From contig NZ_JAMZEB010000002.1 in NCBI RefSeq assembly GCF_024172165.1, positions 11,677,501-11,741,500 of the forward strand: a stretch of DNA of 64,000 nucleotides, read 5' to 3'. A program made the translations under genes and the position numbers. The notes under the pieces are model-generated. The model was not told the origin of the DNA, did not search any database, and was given only the letters and a program-made list of their open reading frames with translations. Every line of letters starts with the position of its first letter. The first letter of the stretch is position 1. This stretch comes from Nonomuraea thailandensis. Lineage in GTDB: Bacteria > Actinomycetota > Actinomycetes > Streptosporangiales > Streptosporangiaceae. This document shows, one piece after another, positions 37,682-46,374 of the stretch.

Positions 37682-38095
37682 GTGAACGGTCGCCCGCTTA
37701 CCCTGCTCATCGCCGCCGCGGTCGTCGCCCTGGAGGGGCTGGTCGCGCTCGGGCTCGGCGTCTACGTCGCGGTGCAGACCCTGATCGGGGCGCCGGACGA
37801 TCTCATCAGCGCCCTGGCCGTGGCCGGGTTCGCGGTGCTCGTCGGGGCCGGCCTGCTCTGGGTGGCCTGGGGCGGGTTGGTCAAGATGGAGCGGTGGGGG
37901 AGGTCGCCGGGCGTGCTGACGCAGATCTTCATGCTGCCCGTCGGCGGCACCCTCATCACGTCGAGTCAGCCGCAGCTCGGGATCCCCATGATCGTCGTGG
38001 CCGTGGCGGGGCTCGTGACGCTGCTGGCTCCCCCGACCACGCAGGCGCTCTACGGAGACGGCCAGGCCTCGGACGCGGACCCGTCACGCCGTTAG
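37682..38095 (+). CDS. Small integral membrane protein
   Basis: 137 aa, GTG start, with four hydrophobic segments (LLIAAAVVALEGLVALGLGVYVAV, AVAGFAVLVGAGLLWVAWGG, MLPVGGTLITS, MIVVAVAGLVTLLA). No recognised family or catalytic motif. It is divergent from the lipid kinase gene and converges on sigF. Confidence 0.7.
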   Translation: MNGRPLTLLIAAAVVALEGLVALGLGVYVAVQTLIGAPDDLISALAVAGFAVLVGAGLLWVAWGGLVKMERWGRSPGVLTQIFMLPVGGTLITSSQPQLGIPMIVVAVAGLVTLLAPPTTQALYGDGQASDADPSRR

Positions 38096-38147
38096 ACCCC
38101 TTTCCGCACATCGGGCCGCGTGGGCGGCGACGCGCGGAAAGCCGGGC

Positions 38148-38948
38148 TCAGTCGTCGGCGGTCAGGCCCTCGCGCAGCTGCGCCAGCGTGCGGGCTAGCA
38201 GGCGCGAGACGTGCATCTGCGAGATGCCCAGCTCGGTGGCGATCTGCGACTGCGTCATGTTGCCGAAGAAACGCAGCAGCAGGATGCGCTTCTCGCGCGG
38301 CGGCAGCCGTTCGAGCAGCGGCTTGAGCGACTCGCGGTACTCGACGCCCTCCAGCGACTCGTCCACGATGCCGAGCGAGTCGGACACCGCGGGAGCGTCG
38401 TCGTCTCCCGAGTCGGGCGCGTCCAGCGAGACGGTGGAGTACGCGTTGGCCGACTCGAGCCCTTCGAGCACCTCCTCCTCGGTCATCTTGAGGTAGGAGG
38501 CCAGCTCGGCCACGGTCGGGGCGCGGCCCTCGCGCTGGGACAGATCGCTTATCGCCTTGGTCAGCGAGAGCTTCAGCTCCTGCAGCCTGCGCGGCACGCG
38601 GACCGCCCAGCCCTTGTCGCGGAAGTGCCGCTTGATCTCGCCGACGATGGTGGGCGTGGCATAGGTGGAGAACTCCACGCCCCTGTTGAGATCGAACCGG
38701 TCGATGGACTTGATCAGCCCGATGGTGGCGACCTGCGTGAGGTCGTCGAGCCACTCGCCCCTGTTGCGGAAGCGGCGAGCCAGGTATTCGACCAGAGGAA
38801 GGTGAAGCTCGACCAGCTCATCCCTGATGCGCTGGCGGCGCGGCTCCTCGGGGCCCAGCTCGGCCAGCTCGGCGAAGAGCATGCGGGCACGCACCCTGTC
38901 GGGCACGGCGTGTTCGCTGGTGGCCATGGCTCCAGTCCTTTCCGTCAC
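38148..38948 (-). CDS. sigF: Alternative sigma factor, SigF/SigB family
   Basis: 266 aa from the ATG that overlaps the anti-sigma stop by 4 nt. Region 2 (LVEYLARRFRNRGEWLDDLTQVATIGLIKSIDRFD; EFSTYATPTIVGEIKRHFRDKGWAVRVPRR), region 3 and region 4 (LPPREKRILLLRFFGNMTQSQIATELGISQMHVSRLLARTLAQLR) are complete. This group controls general stress and, in streptomycetes, sporulation. Coupling to an RsbW-type kinase gene is typical. Confidence 0.94.
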   Translation of the reverse strand: MTERTGAMATSEHAVPDRVRARMLFAELAELGPEEPRRQRIRDELVELHLPLVEYLARRFRNRGEWLDDLTQVATIGLIKSIDRFDLNRGVEFSTYATPTIVGEIKRHFRDKGWAVRVPRRLQELKLSLTKAISDLSQREGRAPTVAELASYLKMTEEEVLEGLESANAYSTVSLDAPDSGDDDAPAVSDSLGIVDESLEGVEYRESLKPLLERLPPREKRILLLRFFGNMTQSQIATELGISQMHVSRLLARTLAQLREGLTADD

Positions 38949-39370
38949 GCCGGCCTCGCCGCGCCTCGGCGCTTACGCAGGACGATCGCCATGCGATCAG
39001 GGGAGTCGGTCACCGCGTCGACGTCGTCGGCCAGGGCGGTCAGCACCATCCAGGCGAAGTCGTCGCGCTTGGGCGCGGAGCTGCCGACAGTCGCCACCTC
39101 GACCCTGACCTGCATCTCCTGCCCGGTGAGCTCGAACTCCGCGGTGAGGTCGGTGCCGGGCACCGCCTCGTTCAGGAGCATGGCGCAAGCCTCGTCGACC
39201 GCGATCCGCAGATCCTCGATCTCGTCCAGGGTGAAGTCAAGCCGCGCCGCAAGGCCGGCGGTTGCCGTACGCAGCACAGACAGGTAGGCACTCGCCGCGG
39301 GGAGCCTGATGCTCACCACGTCTCGGATGCCTGCCACGCCCTCCGCGCGCGTCTCGGTTTCCTCGGTCAC
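38945..39370 (-). CDS. RsbW-type anti-sigma factor kinase
   Basis: 141 aa, GTG start with GAGGAGG. GHKL ATPase family: IEDLRIAVDEACAMLLNEAV holds the N box, and VRVEVATVGSSAPKRDDFAW lies where the G box is expected but lacks the typical DxGxG. It is coupled to sigF, whose product it should bind. No anti-anti-sigma gene lies in the cluster. Confidence 0.87.
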   Translation of the reverse strand: MTEETETRAEGVAGIRDVVSIRLPAASAYLSVLRTATAGLAARLDFTLDEIEDLRIAVDEACAMLLNEAVPGTDLTAEFELTGQEMQVRVEVATVGSSAPKRDDFAWMVLTALADDVDAVTDSPDRMAIVLRKRRGAARPA

Positions 39371-39453
39371 GTTCCTCCTCGCGAATCCGACGCTGACTGC
39401 AACTTACCGCCCTTCAGAGGTGCTTGGATGAATCAGACTCGCCATCTACGGAA

Positions 39454-39488
39454 AAGGCTCTGTGCGGTTGGTAACCGCACAGAGCCTT
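39454..39488 (-). terminator. Intrinsic terminator downstream of sodN
   Basis: A perfect 16-bp stem (39454-39469 with 39473-39488) and a 3-nt loop; on the minus strand it is followed by TTTTCC. It separates sodN from the anti-sigma/sigF operon. Confidence 0.9.
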
Positions 39489-39498
39489 ATGTGCCGTT

Positions 39499-39900
39499 TT
39501 AGGCGGCCTTGGTCTCCCAGAAGATCTTGGAGATTTCGTCGATCTTGCCCAGCAGGTCCTCGGCCTTGGCGACTTCCACGGTGCCCTTGGCGCCCGCGGC
39601 GCCCGCGAGCTTTGTGGCGTCCCAGAAGAGCTGGTGGAGCTGAGGGTACTGCTCGAGGTGCGGCGGCTTGAAGTAGTCGGTCCAGAGCACCCAGAGGTGG
39701 TGCTTGACCAGCTCGGCCCGCTCCTCCTTGATCTTGATGGCGCGGGCGCGGAAGACCGGGTCCTCGTTGGCCGCGTACTTCTCCATGATCGCCTTGACCG
39801 ACTCGGCCTCGATGCGGGCCTGAGCGGGGTCGTAGACCCCACAGGGCAGGTCGCAGTGTGCGGAAGCGACATGCTTGGGTCGTAGCAGTCGTGCGAGCAT
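39499..39900 (-). CDS. sodN: Nickel superoxide dismutase precursor
   Basis: 133 aa from the ATG with GGAAGGA upstream. After a 14-residue propeptide the mature enzyme begins HCDLPCGVYDP (H15, C16, C20), the nickel hook, and ends FWETKAA. SodN is cytoplasmic and converts superoxide to peroxide and oxygen; the propeptide must be cut by the peptidase encoded divergently. Length and sequence are typical. Confidence 0.97.
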   Translation of the reverse strand: MLARLLRPKHVASAHCDLPCGVYDPAQARIEAESVKAIMEKYAANEDPVFRARAIKIKEERAELVKHHLWVLWTDYFKPPHLEQYPQLHQLFWDATKLAGAAGAKGTVEVAKAEDLLGKIDEISKIFWETKAA

Positions 39901-39919
39901 CAGAAAGTCCTTCCTGGAT

Positions 39920-39930
39920 GCTGAATCAGC
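39920..39930. promoter_or_regulatory. Palindrome between sodN and sodX
   Basis: GCTGAATCAGC, an exact 5+1+5 inverted repeat, 20 bp upstream of the sodN start. It does not match the published nickel-regulator (Nur) box pattern, and its role is unknown. Confidence 0.4.
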
Positions 39931-39988
39931 TTGGTCCATGAACGACCTTACTCGTGTGCCAACGCCTGCGGAGTGGGGGGTCTAGACG

Positions 39989-40294
39989 ATGAGAGTGCGT
40001 GTCGAAGGGGATTCGATGCGGCCCGCGCTGGCGCCGGGCGACTGGCTCCTGGTGCGCCGGGGGGCCACCGTGCACCCGGGCGACCTCGTGGTGGCCAGGC
40101 TTCCCGGCGACCCCGACCGGCTCATCGTCAAGCGGGCGCAGTGGCACGGGGCCGACGGGTGGTGGCTGGAGAGCGACAACCAGCGGGCCAGCGGGCGGCG
40201 CGACAGCTGGGACTTCGGGCCGGTGCACGACATCGTGGGGCGCGTGGTGCTGCGCTACTGGCCGCTCCTGCGCAGGGCTCCCCGCAAGGGTTAG
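39989..40294 (+). CDS. sodX: Nickel-type superoxide dismutase maturation peptidase
   Basis: 101 aa. S24/S26 signal-peptidase fold: GDSMRPALAPGDWLLVRRG with catalytic Ser9, and RLIVKRAQW with the general-base Lys48. No membrane segment is present. It is divergent from sodN, the standard arrangement of this pair, and its job is removal of the SodN propeptide. The 3' end overlaps the convergent CGNR gene by 4 bp. Confidence 0.95.
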   Translation: MRVRVEGDSMRPALAPGDWLLVRRGATVHPGDLVVARLPGDPDRLIVKRAQWHGADGWWLESDNQRASGRRDSWDFGPVHDIVGRVVLRYWPLLRRAPRKG

Positions 40295-40716
40295 GAGCCG
40301 TTCCTGCGGCGGGCCCGGAAGGCGGCGACGTTGGCGCGGCTGGCGCAGCGGGCCGAGCAGTAGCGGCGGGAGCGGTTGGAGGAGGTGTCGAGGAAGGCGA
40401 GCCCGCAGCGCGGCTCTCGGCAGCGCCCGAGCCGGTCCACGCCCAGCTCGGCGACGACCGAGGCCAGGCCCATGACGGCGGTCGCGGCCGGGTCCTCGGC
40501 CAGGTGGAGGTGCCAGCCGTGGCCGTCGTGGTCGGAGAGCTGGGGGCGTACGGGATAGCGCACCAGCAGGGCGTTCAGCCGCCCGGCCACGGCGCGCTCG
40601 TCGCCGGCCGCGTCGAAGACGGCGGCCAGCTCGTCGCGCAGGCGCCTGAGCTCGGGCGGCGGGTCGGGGTCGTTGGCCAGCCGGACCGCCCACTCGGCGT
40701 AAGAGGTGAGGTCCAT
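40291..40716 (-). CDS. CGNR zinc-finger regulator
   Basis: 141 aa. The C-terminal finger is CREPRCGLAFLDTSSNRSRRYCSARCASRANVAAFRARR without the run beyond the motif being informative: four cysteines and the SNRSRRYCS core of the CGNR family. The N-terminal ~90 residues match the ABATE-type helical domain that accompanies such fingers. It is probably a DNA-binding stress regulator; its target is unknown. Confidence 0.85.
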   Translation of the reverse strand: MDLTSYAEWAVRLANDPDPPPELRRLRDELAAVFDAAGDERAVAGRLNALLVRYPVRPQLSDHDGHGWHLHLAEDPAATAVMGLASVVAELGVDRLGRCREPRCGLAFLDTSSNRSRRYCSARCASRANVAAFRARRRNGS

Positions 40717-40735
40717 GCCGGTCTATTACAGCAGA

Positions 40736-40777
40736 AGGCGGGGCGCCCGGGAGGAGAGCTTCCCGGCGCGCCCCGCC
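40736..40777 (-). terminator. Terminator of the amino-acid ABC operon
   Basis: GGCGGGGCG (about 40736) pairs with CGCCCCGCC (to 40777) and an inner CCGGGA/TCCCGG stem extends it. It lies 9 bp past the ATPase stop codon on the minus strand. Confidence 0.75.
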
Positions 40778-40785
40778 CCTGGCGG

Positions 40786-41532
40786 CTAGTCCTCCGGGTG
40801 CAGGACGCGGTGCAGGAACGTGCGGGTGCGCTCCTGCTGGGGGTCGCCGATGACCTGCGCCGGGGCGCCGTCCTCGACGATCACGCCGCCGTCCATGAAC
40901 ACCACCCGGTCGGCCACCTGCCGCGCGAAGCCCATCTCGTGGGTGACCACCAGCATGGTCATCCCCTCCTCCGCCAGCTTGCGCATGACGGTGAGCACGT
41001 CGCCGACCAGCTCGGGGTCGAGCGCCGAGGTGGGCTCGTCGAAGAGCATCAGGCTGGGGCTCATCGCCAGGGCCCTGGCGATCGCGACGCGCTGCTGCTG
41101 GCCGCCCGAGAGCTGGCCGGGCAGGGAGTCGCACTTGGAGCCGACGCCCACCTTGTCGAGGTTGTCCCGGGCGATGACCTCGGCCTCGCGCTTGCCGCGC
41201 TTCAGCACCCGCTGCTGGGCGATCATCACGTTCTGCAGCGCGGTCATGTGCGGGAACAGGTTGAACTGCTGGAAGACCATGCCGATGCGGCGGCGTACGG
41301 CGTCGAGGTCCACGTCGGGGTCGGTGACCTCGACGCCCTCCACGAACACCTTGCCCCTGGTGGGCGTCTCCAGCAGGTTCACGCAGCGCAGCAGGGTGGA
41401 CTTGCCCGAGCCCGAGGGGCCGATGACGCAGACCACCTGGCCCGGGTCGACGGTCATGTCGATGCCCTTGAGCACCTCGTTCTTGCCGAAGTACTTGTGC
41501 AGGTCGCGCAGCTCGATGGCGTGGGTTGTCAT
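40786..41532 (-). CDS. glnQ: Polar amino-acid ABC transporter ATP-binding protein (GlnQ-like)
   Basis: 248 aa with Walker [10 protein letters not shown], signature [16 protein letters not shown], Walker [14 protein letters not shown] and the [22 protein letters not shown] loop typical of the polar amino-acid (PAAT) subfamily. Its start overlaps the permease stop by 4 nt. It powers uptake of an amino acid, glutamate or glutamine being the usual choices. Confidence 0.94.
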   Translation of the reverse strand: MTTHAIELRDLHKYFGKNEVLKGIDMTVDPGQVVCVIGPSGSGKSTLLRCVNLLETPTRGKVFVEGVEVTDPDVDLDAVRRRIGMVFQQFNLFPHMTALQNVMIAQQRVLKRGKREAEVIARDNLDKVGVGSKCDSLPGQLSGGQQQRVAIARALAMSPSLMLFDEPTSALDPELVGDVLTVMRKLAEEGMTMLVVTHEMGFARQVADRVVFMDGGVIVEDGAPAQVIGDPQQERTRTFLHRVLHPED

Positions 41533-42356
41533 CGATTCCTCCCCTTACGCCCCTCCAGCCGGGACGCGAGGTAACCCAGCGGGATGGTCACGATCAGGTA
41601 CGTGATGCCGGCGACCATGATGGGCGTGGCGTTGGCGTACTGGGAGGCCAGGTCGTTGCCGAACTTGGCCAGCTCGACGTACTCGCCGGACACGCCGAGG
41701 AACAGCACCAGCGACGAGTCCTTCAGCAGGGCCACGAACTGGTTGGTGGTCGGCGGGATGACCATCCGGATGGCCTGCGGGATCACGACGGTGATCTGGG
41801 CGCGGGTGGCCGACATGCCGAGCGACCTGGCGGCCTCCGTCTGCCCCTTGGGCACGGCCTGGAGGCCGGCCCTGAAGATCTCCGCCTGGTAGGCGGCGCC
41901 GACCAGGCCGAGCCCCAGGATGCCCTGCCCGTACGTGCCGCCGGGCACCTCGAAGCCCGGCAGCGCCAGAGGCAGGAACACGATCAGCAGGAAGATCAGC
42001 AGCGCGGGCAGCCCGCGGAAGATCTCGATGTAGATGAGCGAGATCCACCGGTACGGGCGCACCTGAGAGAGCCGCATGAGCGCGAGCACCAGGCCCACCA
42101 CGAACGCGAAGACGAACCCGCCCACCGTGTAGATGATCGTGTTGCGCAGCGCGACGGTGAAGAGCTCGGGCAGCGCGGCACTCGCCACGTCGGCCTTGGC
42201 GAAGTTCTGGGCGAGGCTCGCCCAGTCGGCGTACAGTACGACGGCGACGAGCGCGGCGGCCAGGATGACGTACTGGACACCCCGGCTGACCTGCTGCTTT
42301 TTCCGAGGGCTGAGCCCGGTACGCCCGGGCTCAGCCGTCTTCGGCTGGTCGGCCAT
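41529..42356 (-). CDS. Polar amino-acid ABC transporter permease
   Basis: 275 aa. An N-terminal cytoplasmic stretch, a first helix ([19 protein letters not shown]), then the His/Glu/Gln-type permease domain with [37 protein letters not shown] as coupling loop. A single permease suggests a homodimeric channel. It starts 3 nt after the binding-protein gene. Confidence 0.94.
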   Translation of the reverse strand: MADQPKTAEPGRTGLSPRKKQQVSRGVQYVILAAALVAVVLYADWASLAQNFAKADVASAALPELFTVALRNTIIYTVGGFVFAFVVGLVLALMRLSQVRPYRWISLIYIEIFRGLPALLIFLLIVFLPLALPGFEVPGGTYGQGILGLGLVGAAYQAEIFRAGLQAVPKGQTEAARSLGMSATRAQITVVIPQAIRMVIPPTTNQFVALLKDSSLVLFLGVSGEYVELAKFGNDLASQYANATPIMVAGITYLIVTIPLGYLASRLEGRKGRNR

Positions 42357-42359
42357 GGA

Positions 42360-43220
42360 TCAGCCCAGCTCGCCGGGCTTCTTGCCGAACCACTTCACGT
42401 AGATCTTCTCGTAGGTGCCGTCCTGCTTGGCCTTGGCGATCTCTTCGTTGATCGTCTTGAGCAGGGTCGGGTCGGCGCCCTTCTTCAGCCCGATGCCGTA
42501 CTGCTCACCGGTGTCCAGGCTGCCGATCATCTCGAACTTGGCGGCGACCTCGGGCTTCTTCAGCCAGGTGAGGACGACGGGCAGGTCCTGGACGATCACG
42601 TCGGCCTGGCCGGCCTGCAGGGCCAGCAGCTCCTTGGCCGAGTCGGCGTACTCGGTCGGGTCGAAGCCCTGCTTCTTGACGTAGTCGAGGCCGGTGGTGC
42701 TGGCCTGGGCGCCCAGCTTGAGCCCCTTGGCCTTGACGTCCTCCAGGGAGGCGGCGCCGGTGCCCTTCTTGGCCAGCAGGGCCTGCGTGGCGTCGAAGTA
42801 GGGCTCGGAGAAGTCGATGTTCTGCTTGCGCTCGTCGGTGATCGTCATGCCCGCGGCGGCGACGTCGCACTTGTTCGCGGCCATGGCGGCGCCACTCTTG
42901 ATGACGGCGAAGTCGATGTCCACGATGTTCTGGGTCACGCCCAGCTTCTTCGCGGCGAGGTCGACGATGTCCACGTCGAACCCGACGATCTTGCCGCTCG
43001 CGTCCTTGAACTGGAACGGCTCGTACGGGATGTTCGTGCAGACCGTGAGCTTGCCGGGCTGCACCAGCTTGGCACCGCCGGCGGCGGAGGCACTGGCCCC
43101 GGCGCTGGTCGTGCCGGTGCCCGAGCCGGTGTCACTGCCGCACGCGGTGAGCGTGAGCGCAGTGGCCAGGGCGAGCGCGCCGGCGGCGTAGCCACGGCGG
43201 CCCAGGGGTCTGAGGGCCAT
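42360..43220 (-). CDS. Amino-acid-binding lipoprotein of ABC transporter
   Basis: 286 aa, ATG with GAGGAGG upstream. Lipoprotein signal peptide with lipobox LTAC. The binding fold has YEPFQFKDASGKIVGFDVDIVDLAAKKLGV and AAAGMTITDERKQNIDFSEPYFDATQALL, the solute-binding protein family 3 signature. It is first in the three-gene uptake operon. Confidence 0.95.
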   Translation of the reverse strand: MALRPLGRRGYAAGALALATALTLTACGSDTGSGTGTTSAGASASAAGGAKLVQPGKLTVCTNIPYEPFQFKDASGKIVGFDVDIVDLAAKKLGVTQNIVDIDFAVIKSGAAMAANKCDVAAAGMTITDERKQNIDFSEPYFDATQALLAKKGTGAASLEDVKAKGLKLGAQASTTGLDYVKKQGFDPTEYADSAKELLALQAGQADVIVQDLPVVLTWLKKPEVAAKFEMIGSLDTGEQYGIGLKKGADPTLLKTINEEIAKAKQDGTYEKIYVKWFGKKPGELG

Positions 43221-43501
43221 GTACGGCCTCCTCGTAGTGAAAAGCCAGGAAACTTGCGTTTTGTGCAGTTTAGATGGGGTTTAGCTGCGGTCTGTCACCC
43301 GGGATTTAACGATGCGTCAACAGAACGGCGTCGGCGCCGACACCGAAGACCATCTCAGCATGTGGCAAGATGGGGAGACGGGTGACCCCCGAACCCCCTC
43401 ACCAGACGACCGGCGAGGGGATCCTGGCAGCTACCGAAGCCAGCCCGCTCGCGCTCGTCCGCCGAAGGTTACTTCCGCTACCGATGACTACAGGGGTCGC
43501 T

Positions 43502-44692
43502 GTGGCTGCCACGCCCGCTTCTGCTTCCGTCGAAACACCCGACCTCGATCCCGCCTTCGCCCTGCACAGGGGAGGCAAGATCGAGATCCGCTCCACCGTT
43601 CCCGTCCGCGACGCCGACGACCTGTCGCTCGCGTACACGCCCGGCGTCGCCCGGGTCTGCACCGCCATCGCCGATCAGCCCGCGCTGGCCGACGACTACA
43701 CCTGGGTCTCCAACGTGGTGGCCGTCGTCTCCGACGGCACCGCGGTGCTCGGCCTCGGTGACATCGGCCCCGCCGCCGCCATGCCCGTCATGGAGGGCAA
43801 GGCGCTGCTGTTCAAGGAGTTCGCGGGCGTCGACGCCGTGCCCATCTGCCTCGACTGCACCGACGTCGACGGGCTCGTCGAGACCGTGGTGCGCCTGGCG
43901 CCCTCGTTCGGCGGCATCAACCTCGAGGACATCAGCGCCCCCCGCTGCTTCGAGATCGAGGACCGGCTGCGCGACCTGCTCGACATCCCGGTCTTCCACG
44001 ACGACCAGCACGGCACCGCGATCGTGGCGCTGGCCGCCCTGCAGAACGCCGCCCGGCTGACCGGCCGCGCGCTGGGCGACCTGCGGGCCGTCGTGGCGGG
44101 CGCGGGCGCGTCCGGCGTGGCCGTCACCCGCATCCTGCTGGAGGCGGGCATCGGCGACATCGCGGTCTCCGACTCCAAGGGCATGCTCTACGAGGGCAGG
44201 GAGGGCCTCAACCCGGTCAAGCAGGCGCTGGCCCGCGACACCAACCGGGTGGGCCACACCGGCTCCACGGAGGAGGCACTGGAGGGCGCCGACCTGTTCC
44301 TGGGGCTGTCCGGGTCGACGGTGTCGGAGCAGGCGATCGCGTCCATGGCGCCCGACGCCATCGTGTTCGCCCTGTCCAACCCGACGCCGGAGGTGCACCC
44401 CGACGTGGCCGCCAGGCACGCCAGGGTGGTGGCCACCGGCCGCTCCGACTTCCCCAACCAGATCAACAACGTGCTGGCCTTCCCCGGGGTGTTCCGGGGC
44501 GCCCTCGACGTGCGGGCCACCGCGATCACCGAGAACATGAAGGTGGCCGCGGCCAACGCGCTGGCGGGCGTGGTCGGTGACGACCTCACGGCGACGTACA
44601 TCATCCCGAGCCCGTTCGACGAGCGCGTCGCGCCCGCCGTGACGGCCGCCGTGGCCGCCCAGGCCCGGGCGGACGGGGTCGCACGCCTCTAG
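43502..44692 (+). CDS. NAD(P)-dependent malic enzyme
   Basis: 396 aa from the GTG preceded by AGGGG; longer in-frame starts at 43484 and 43370 are less likely. Catalytic Tyr in LAYTPGVARVC, metal-binding CTDVDGLVETV and FHDDQHGTAIVALAAL, the nucleotide loop VAGAGASGVAVTRILLEAG and SNPTPEVHPDVA. It decarboxylates malate to pyruvate. No phosphotransacetylase domain is attached, so it is the short bacterial form. Confidence 0.93.
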   Translation: MAATPASASVETPDLDPAFALHRGGKIEIRSTVPVRDADDLSLAYTPGVARVCTAIADQPALADDYTWVSNVVAVVSDGTAVLGLGDIGPAAAMPVMEGKALLFKEFAGVDAVPICLDCTDVDGLVETVVRLAPSFGGINLEDISAPRCFEIEDRLRDLLDIPVFHDDQHGTAIVALAALQNAARLTGRALGDLRAVVAGAGASGVAVTRILLEAGIGDIAVSDSKGMLYEGREGLNPVKQALARDTNRVGHTGSTEEALEGADLFLGLSGSTVSEQAIASMAPDAIVFALSNPTPEVHPDVAARHARVVATGRSDFPNQINNVLAFPGVFRGALDVRATAITENMKVAAANALAGVVGDDLTATYIIPSPFDERVAPAVTAAVAAQARADGVARL

Positions 44693-44701
44693 CGGTCTCC
44701 C

Positions 44702-44747
44702 GGCGAGCGAGAGAGCCCTTTCCGGCCCTCGCTCGCCCCAATTTTTA
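44702..44747 (+). terminator. Intrinsic terminator after malic enzyme
   Basis: GGCGAGCGAG (44702-44711) pairs exactly with CTCGCTCGCC (44728-44737), followed by CCAATTTTTA. Confidence 0.93.
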
Positions 44748-44972
44748 CCGTCTCCCACCAGGTCGTTCTCCCTTTCGGGTTACGGGGGCGTTTCGTGGGT
44801 AGTTGAGATCCCCGTCCAGGAGCCAGGGCCGCCCGCGCACGCGCAGGACGGCCCGCGGTGTGGGATGGAGTTTGGGTGACCTTTGGGAACTGCCATAATC
44901 CCTTTACGCAAGGTGCTATAACAGTAGCTCTCTGTAATGATGTGGGCGCCGACTCCTGTGACGAGGAGAGCG

Positions 44973-46331
44973 ATGGAACGCGAGCCGAATCGACTGCTGC
45001 AGCAGCTCATCGCAGAGGCGGGTTTTTCCCACAAGGGACTGGCCAGGCGCCTCAACGATCTGGGAGCCGCGCGTGGCACGCCGGGCCTGAAGTACGACCA
45101 CAGCTCCGTCCTGCGCTGGATCGGAGGCCAGAGGCCGCGCGATCCGGTCCCGTGCCTGCTCACCGAGATCTTCGCGCTCCGGCTGGGCAGGCCGGTCTCG
45201 TCGGAGGACCTCGGCATGCCGGCCGTCATCACACCCCTTGATCTTGGACAGGAGTTCACGCACACCTGGCAGGAGGGGGTCGCGACCGTGACGGCGCTGT
45301 GGCGGGCCGATGTGGAGAGACGGAGGTTCCTGATCGACTCGACGTTCGCGATAGGAGCAGGCTCTGTTGGAGCCGTACGCTGGCTGACATCGCCCTCTGA
45401 GGGGCACCCGAGCGGCACCGGGACGCGGCGGGTGGGCCGCGCCGACGTCGCCGCCATCCACGAGGTCACCCGCTCGTTCGGTGAGCTCGACAACCGCTTC
45501 GGCAGCGGACGCGTCCGCTCGTCCGTGGTCAAGTACCTCGACACCGCCGTCTCACCCTTGCTCAAGGACGGCTTGTACGGCGAGTCCACCGGCAGGCAAC
45601 TGGCCGCCGCGGCCTCGGAGCTGACCCGCCTGGCGGGGTGGATGGCCTACGACATGGAGCAGCACGGCCTCGCCCAGCGGTACCTGATCCAGGCCCTGCG
45701 CCTGGCCAGGGGCGCCGACGACCAGACGCTGGGCGGCGAGATCCTGGCCGGCATGGCGCACCAGGCCATCTACATGGGCCAGCCGGCCCACGCCCTCGAC
45801 CTGGCCAGAGCCGCCCAGATGGCGGCCCGCGCGGCCGGGGTGAAGACCCTCCTTGCCTCCGCGCACGTCCTGGAGGCCCACGCGCACGCCGGCCTGGGCG
45901 ACGCCCGCTCCTGCGGCCACGCCCTGCACGAGGCCGAGTGCGCCTTCGACGCCCGCAAGCCCGCCGACGAGCCCAAGTGGCTCAGCTACTTCGACGAGGC
46001 CTACCTGTCCGCCAAGTTCGCCCACTGCTTCCGCGACCTCGGGGAGGGAGAGCGGGTCGTGCGCCAGGCGCGGCGCTCGCTCGACATGGACTCCCGGTAC
46101 GTGCGAGGCCGCATGTTCAACCTGTCGCTGCTGGCCGCCGGGCTGCTGCAGTGCGGGGAGCTGGAGGAGGCGTGCTCGGCGGCGGCCGGCGCGCTGACGC
46201 TGGCCGCCGAGCTCCAGTCGGCGCGGTCGCGGTCGTACGCGGCCGATCTGCGGCGGCGGCTGGAGCCCTACAAGAACGAGCGGCCGGTGGCCGCGCTGCG
46301 CGAGCGCACGCGCGAGCTCACCGCCGTGTGA
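44973..46331 (+). CDS. NsdA-like regulator with helix-turn-helix and TPR region
   Basis: 452 aa from the ATG with GAGGAG upstream. The first ~90 residues (NRLLQQLIAEAGFSHKGLARRLNDL; LKYDHSSVLRWIGGQRPRDPVPCLLTEIFALRLGR) form an unusual helix-turn-helix shared with streptomycete NsdA-type developmental repressors. Residues ~200-440 are repeated helical pairs of TPR type (AQRYLIQALRLARG, ALDLARAAQMAARAAG, AHAHAGLGDARSCGHAL). The upstream ~280 bp holds the malic-enzyme terminator and A/T-rich spots including TATAAC. It converges on the trypsin-like array. Confidence 0.8.
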   Translation: MEREPNRLLQQLIAEAGFSHKGLARRLNDLGAARGTPGLKYDHSSVLRWIGGQRPRDPVPCLLTEIFALRLGRPVSSEDLGMPAVITPLDLGQEFTHTWQEGVATVTALWRADVERRRFLIDSTFAIGAGSVGAVRWLTSPSEGHPSGTGTRRVGRADVAAIHEVTRSFGELDNRFGSGRVRSSVVKYLDTAVSPLLKDGLYGESTGRQLAAAASELTRLAGWMAYDMEQHGLAQRYLIQALRLARGADDQTLGGEILAGMAHQAIYMGQPAHALDLARAAQMAARAAGVKTLLASAHVLEAHAHAGLGDARSCGHALHEAECAFDARKPADEPKWLSYFDEAYLSAKFAHCFRDLGEGERVVRQARRSLDMDSRYVRGRMFNLSLLAAGLLQCGELEEACSAAAGALTLAAELQSARSRSYAADLRRRLEPYKNERPVAALRERTRELTAV

Positions 46332-46338
46332 ACCCCGT

Positions 46339-46368
46339 GCCGGGCCCGGGCTGTGACCCGGGCCCGGC
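46339..46368. terminator. Bidirectional terminator between NsdA-like gene and protease array
   Basis: A perfect 12-bp GC-only stem (46339-46350 with 46357-46368) with a 6-nt loop, between two convergent stop codons. There is no strong T-tract on either side. Confidence 0.75.
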
Positions 46369-46374
46369 GTGAGG

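Noticed and set aside
39965-39985. GGTCTAGAC dre-core-like sequence before sodX
   Set aside because: Matches only the central nine positions of the dre palindrome; too weak to claim DasR control without binding data.
44937-44972. Upstream ATG for the NsdA-like gene
   Set aside because: The ATG at 44973 has a clear GAGGAG ribosome-binding site and matches the family N-terminus.
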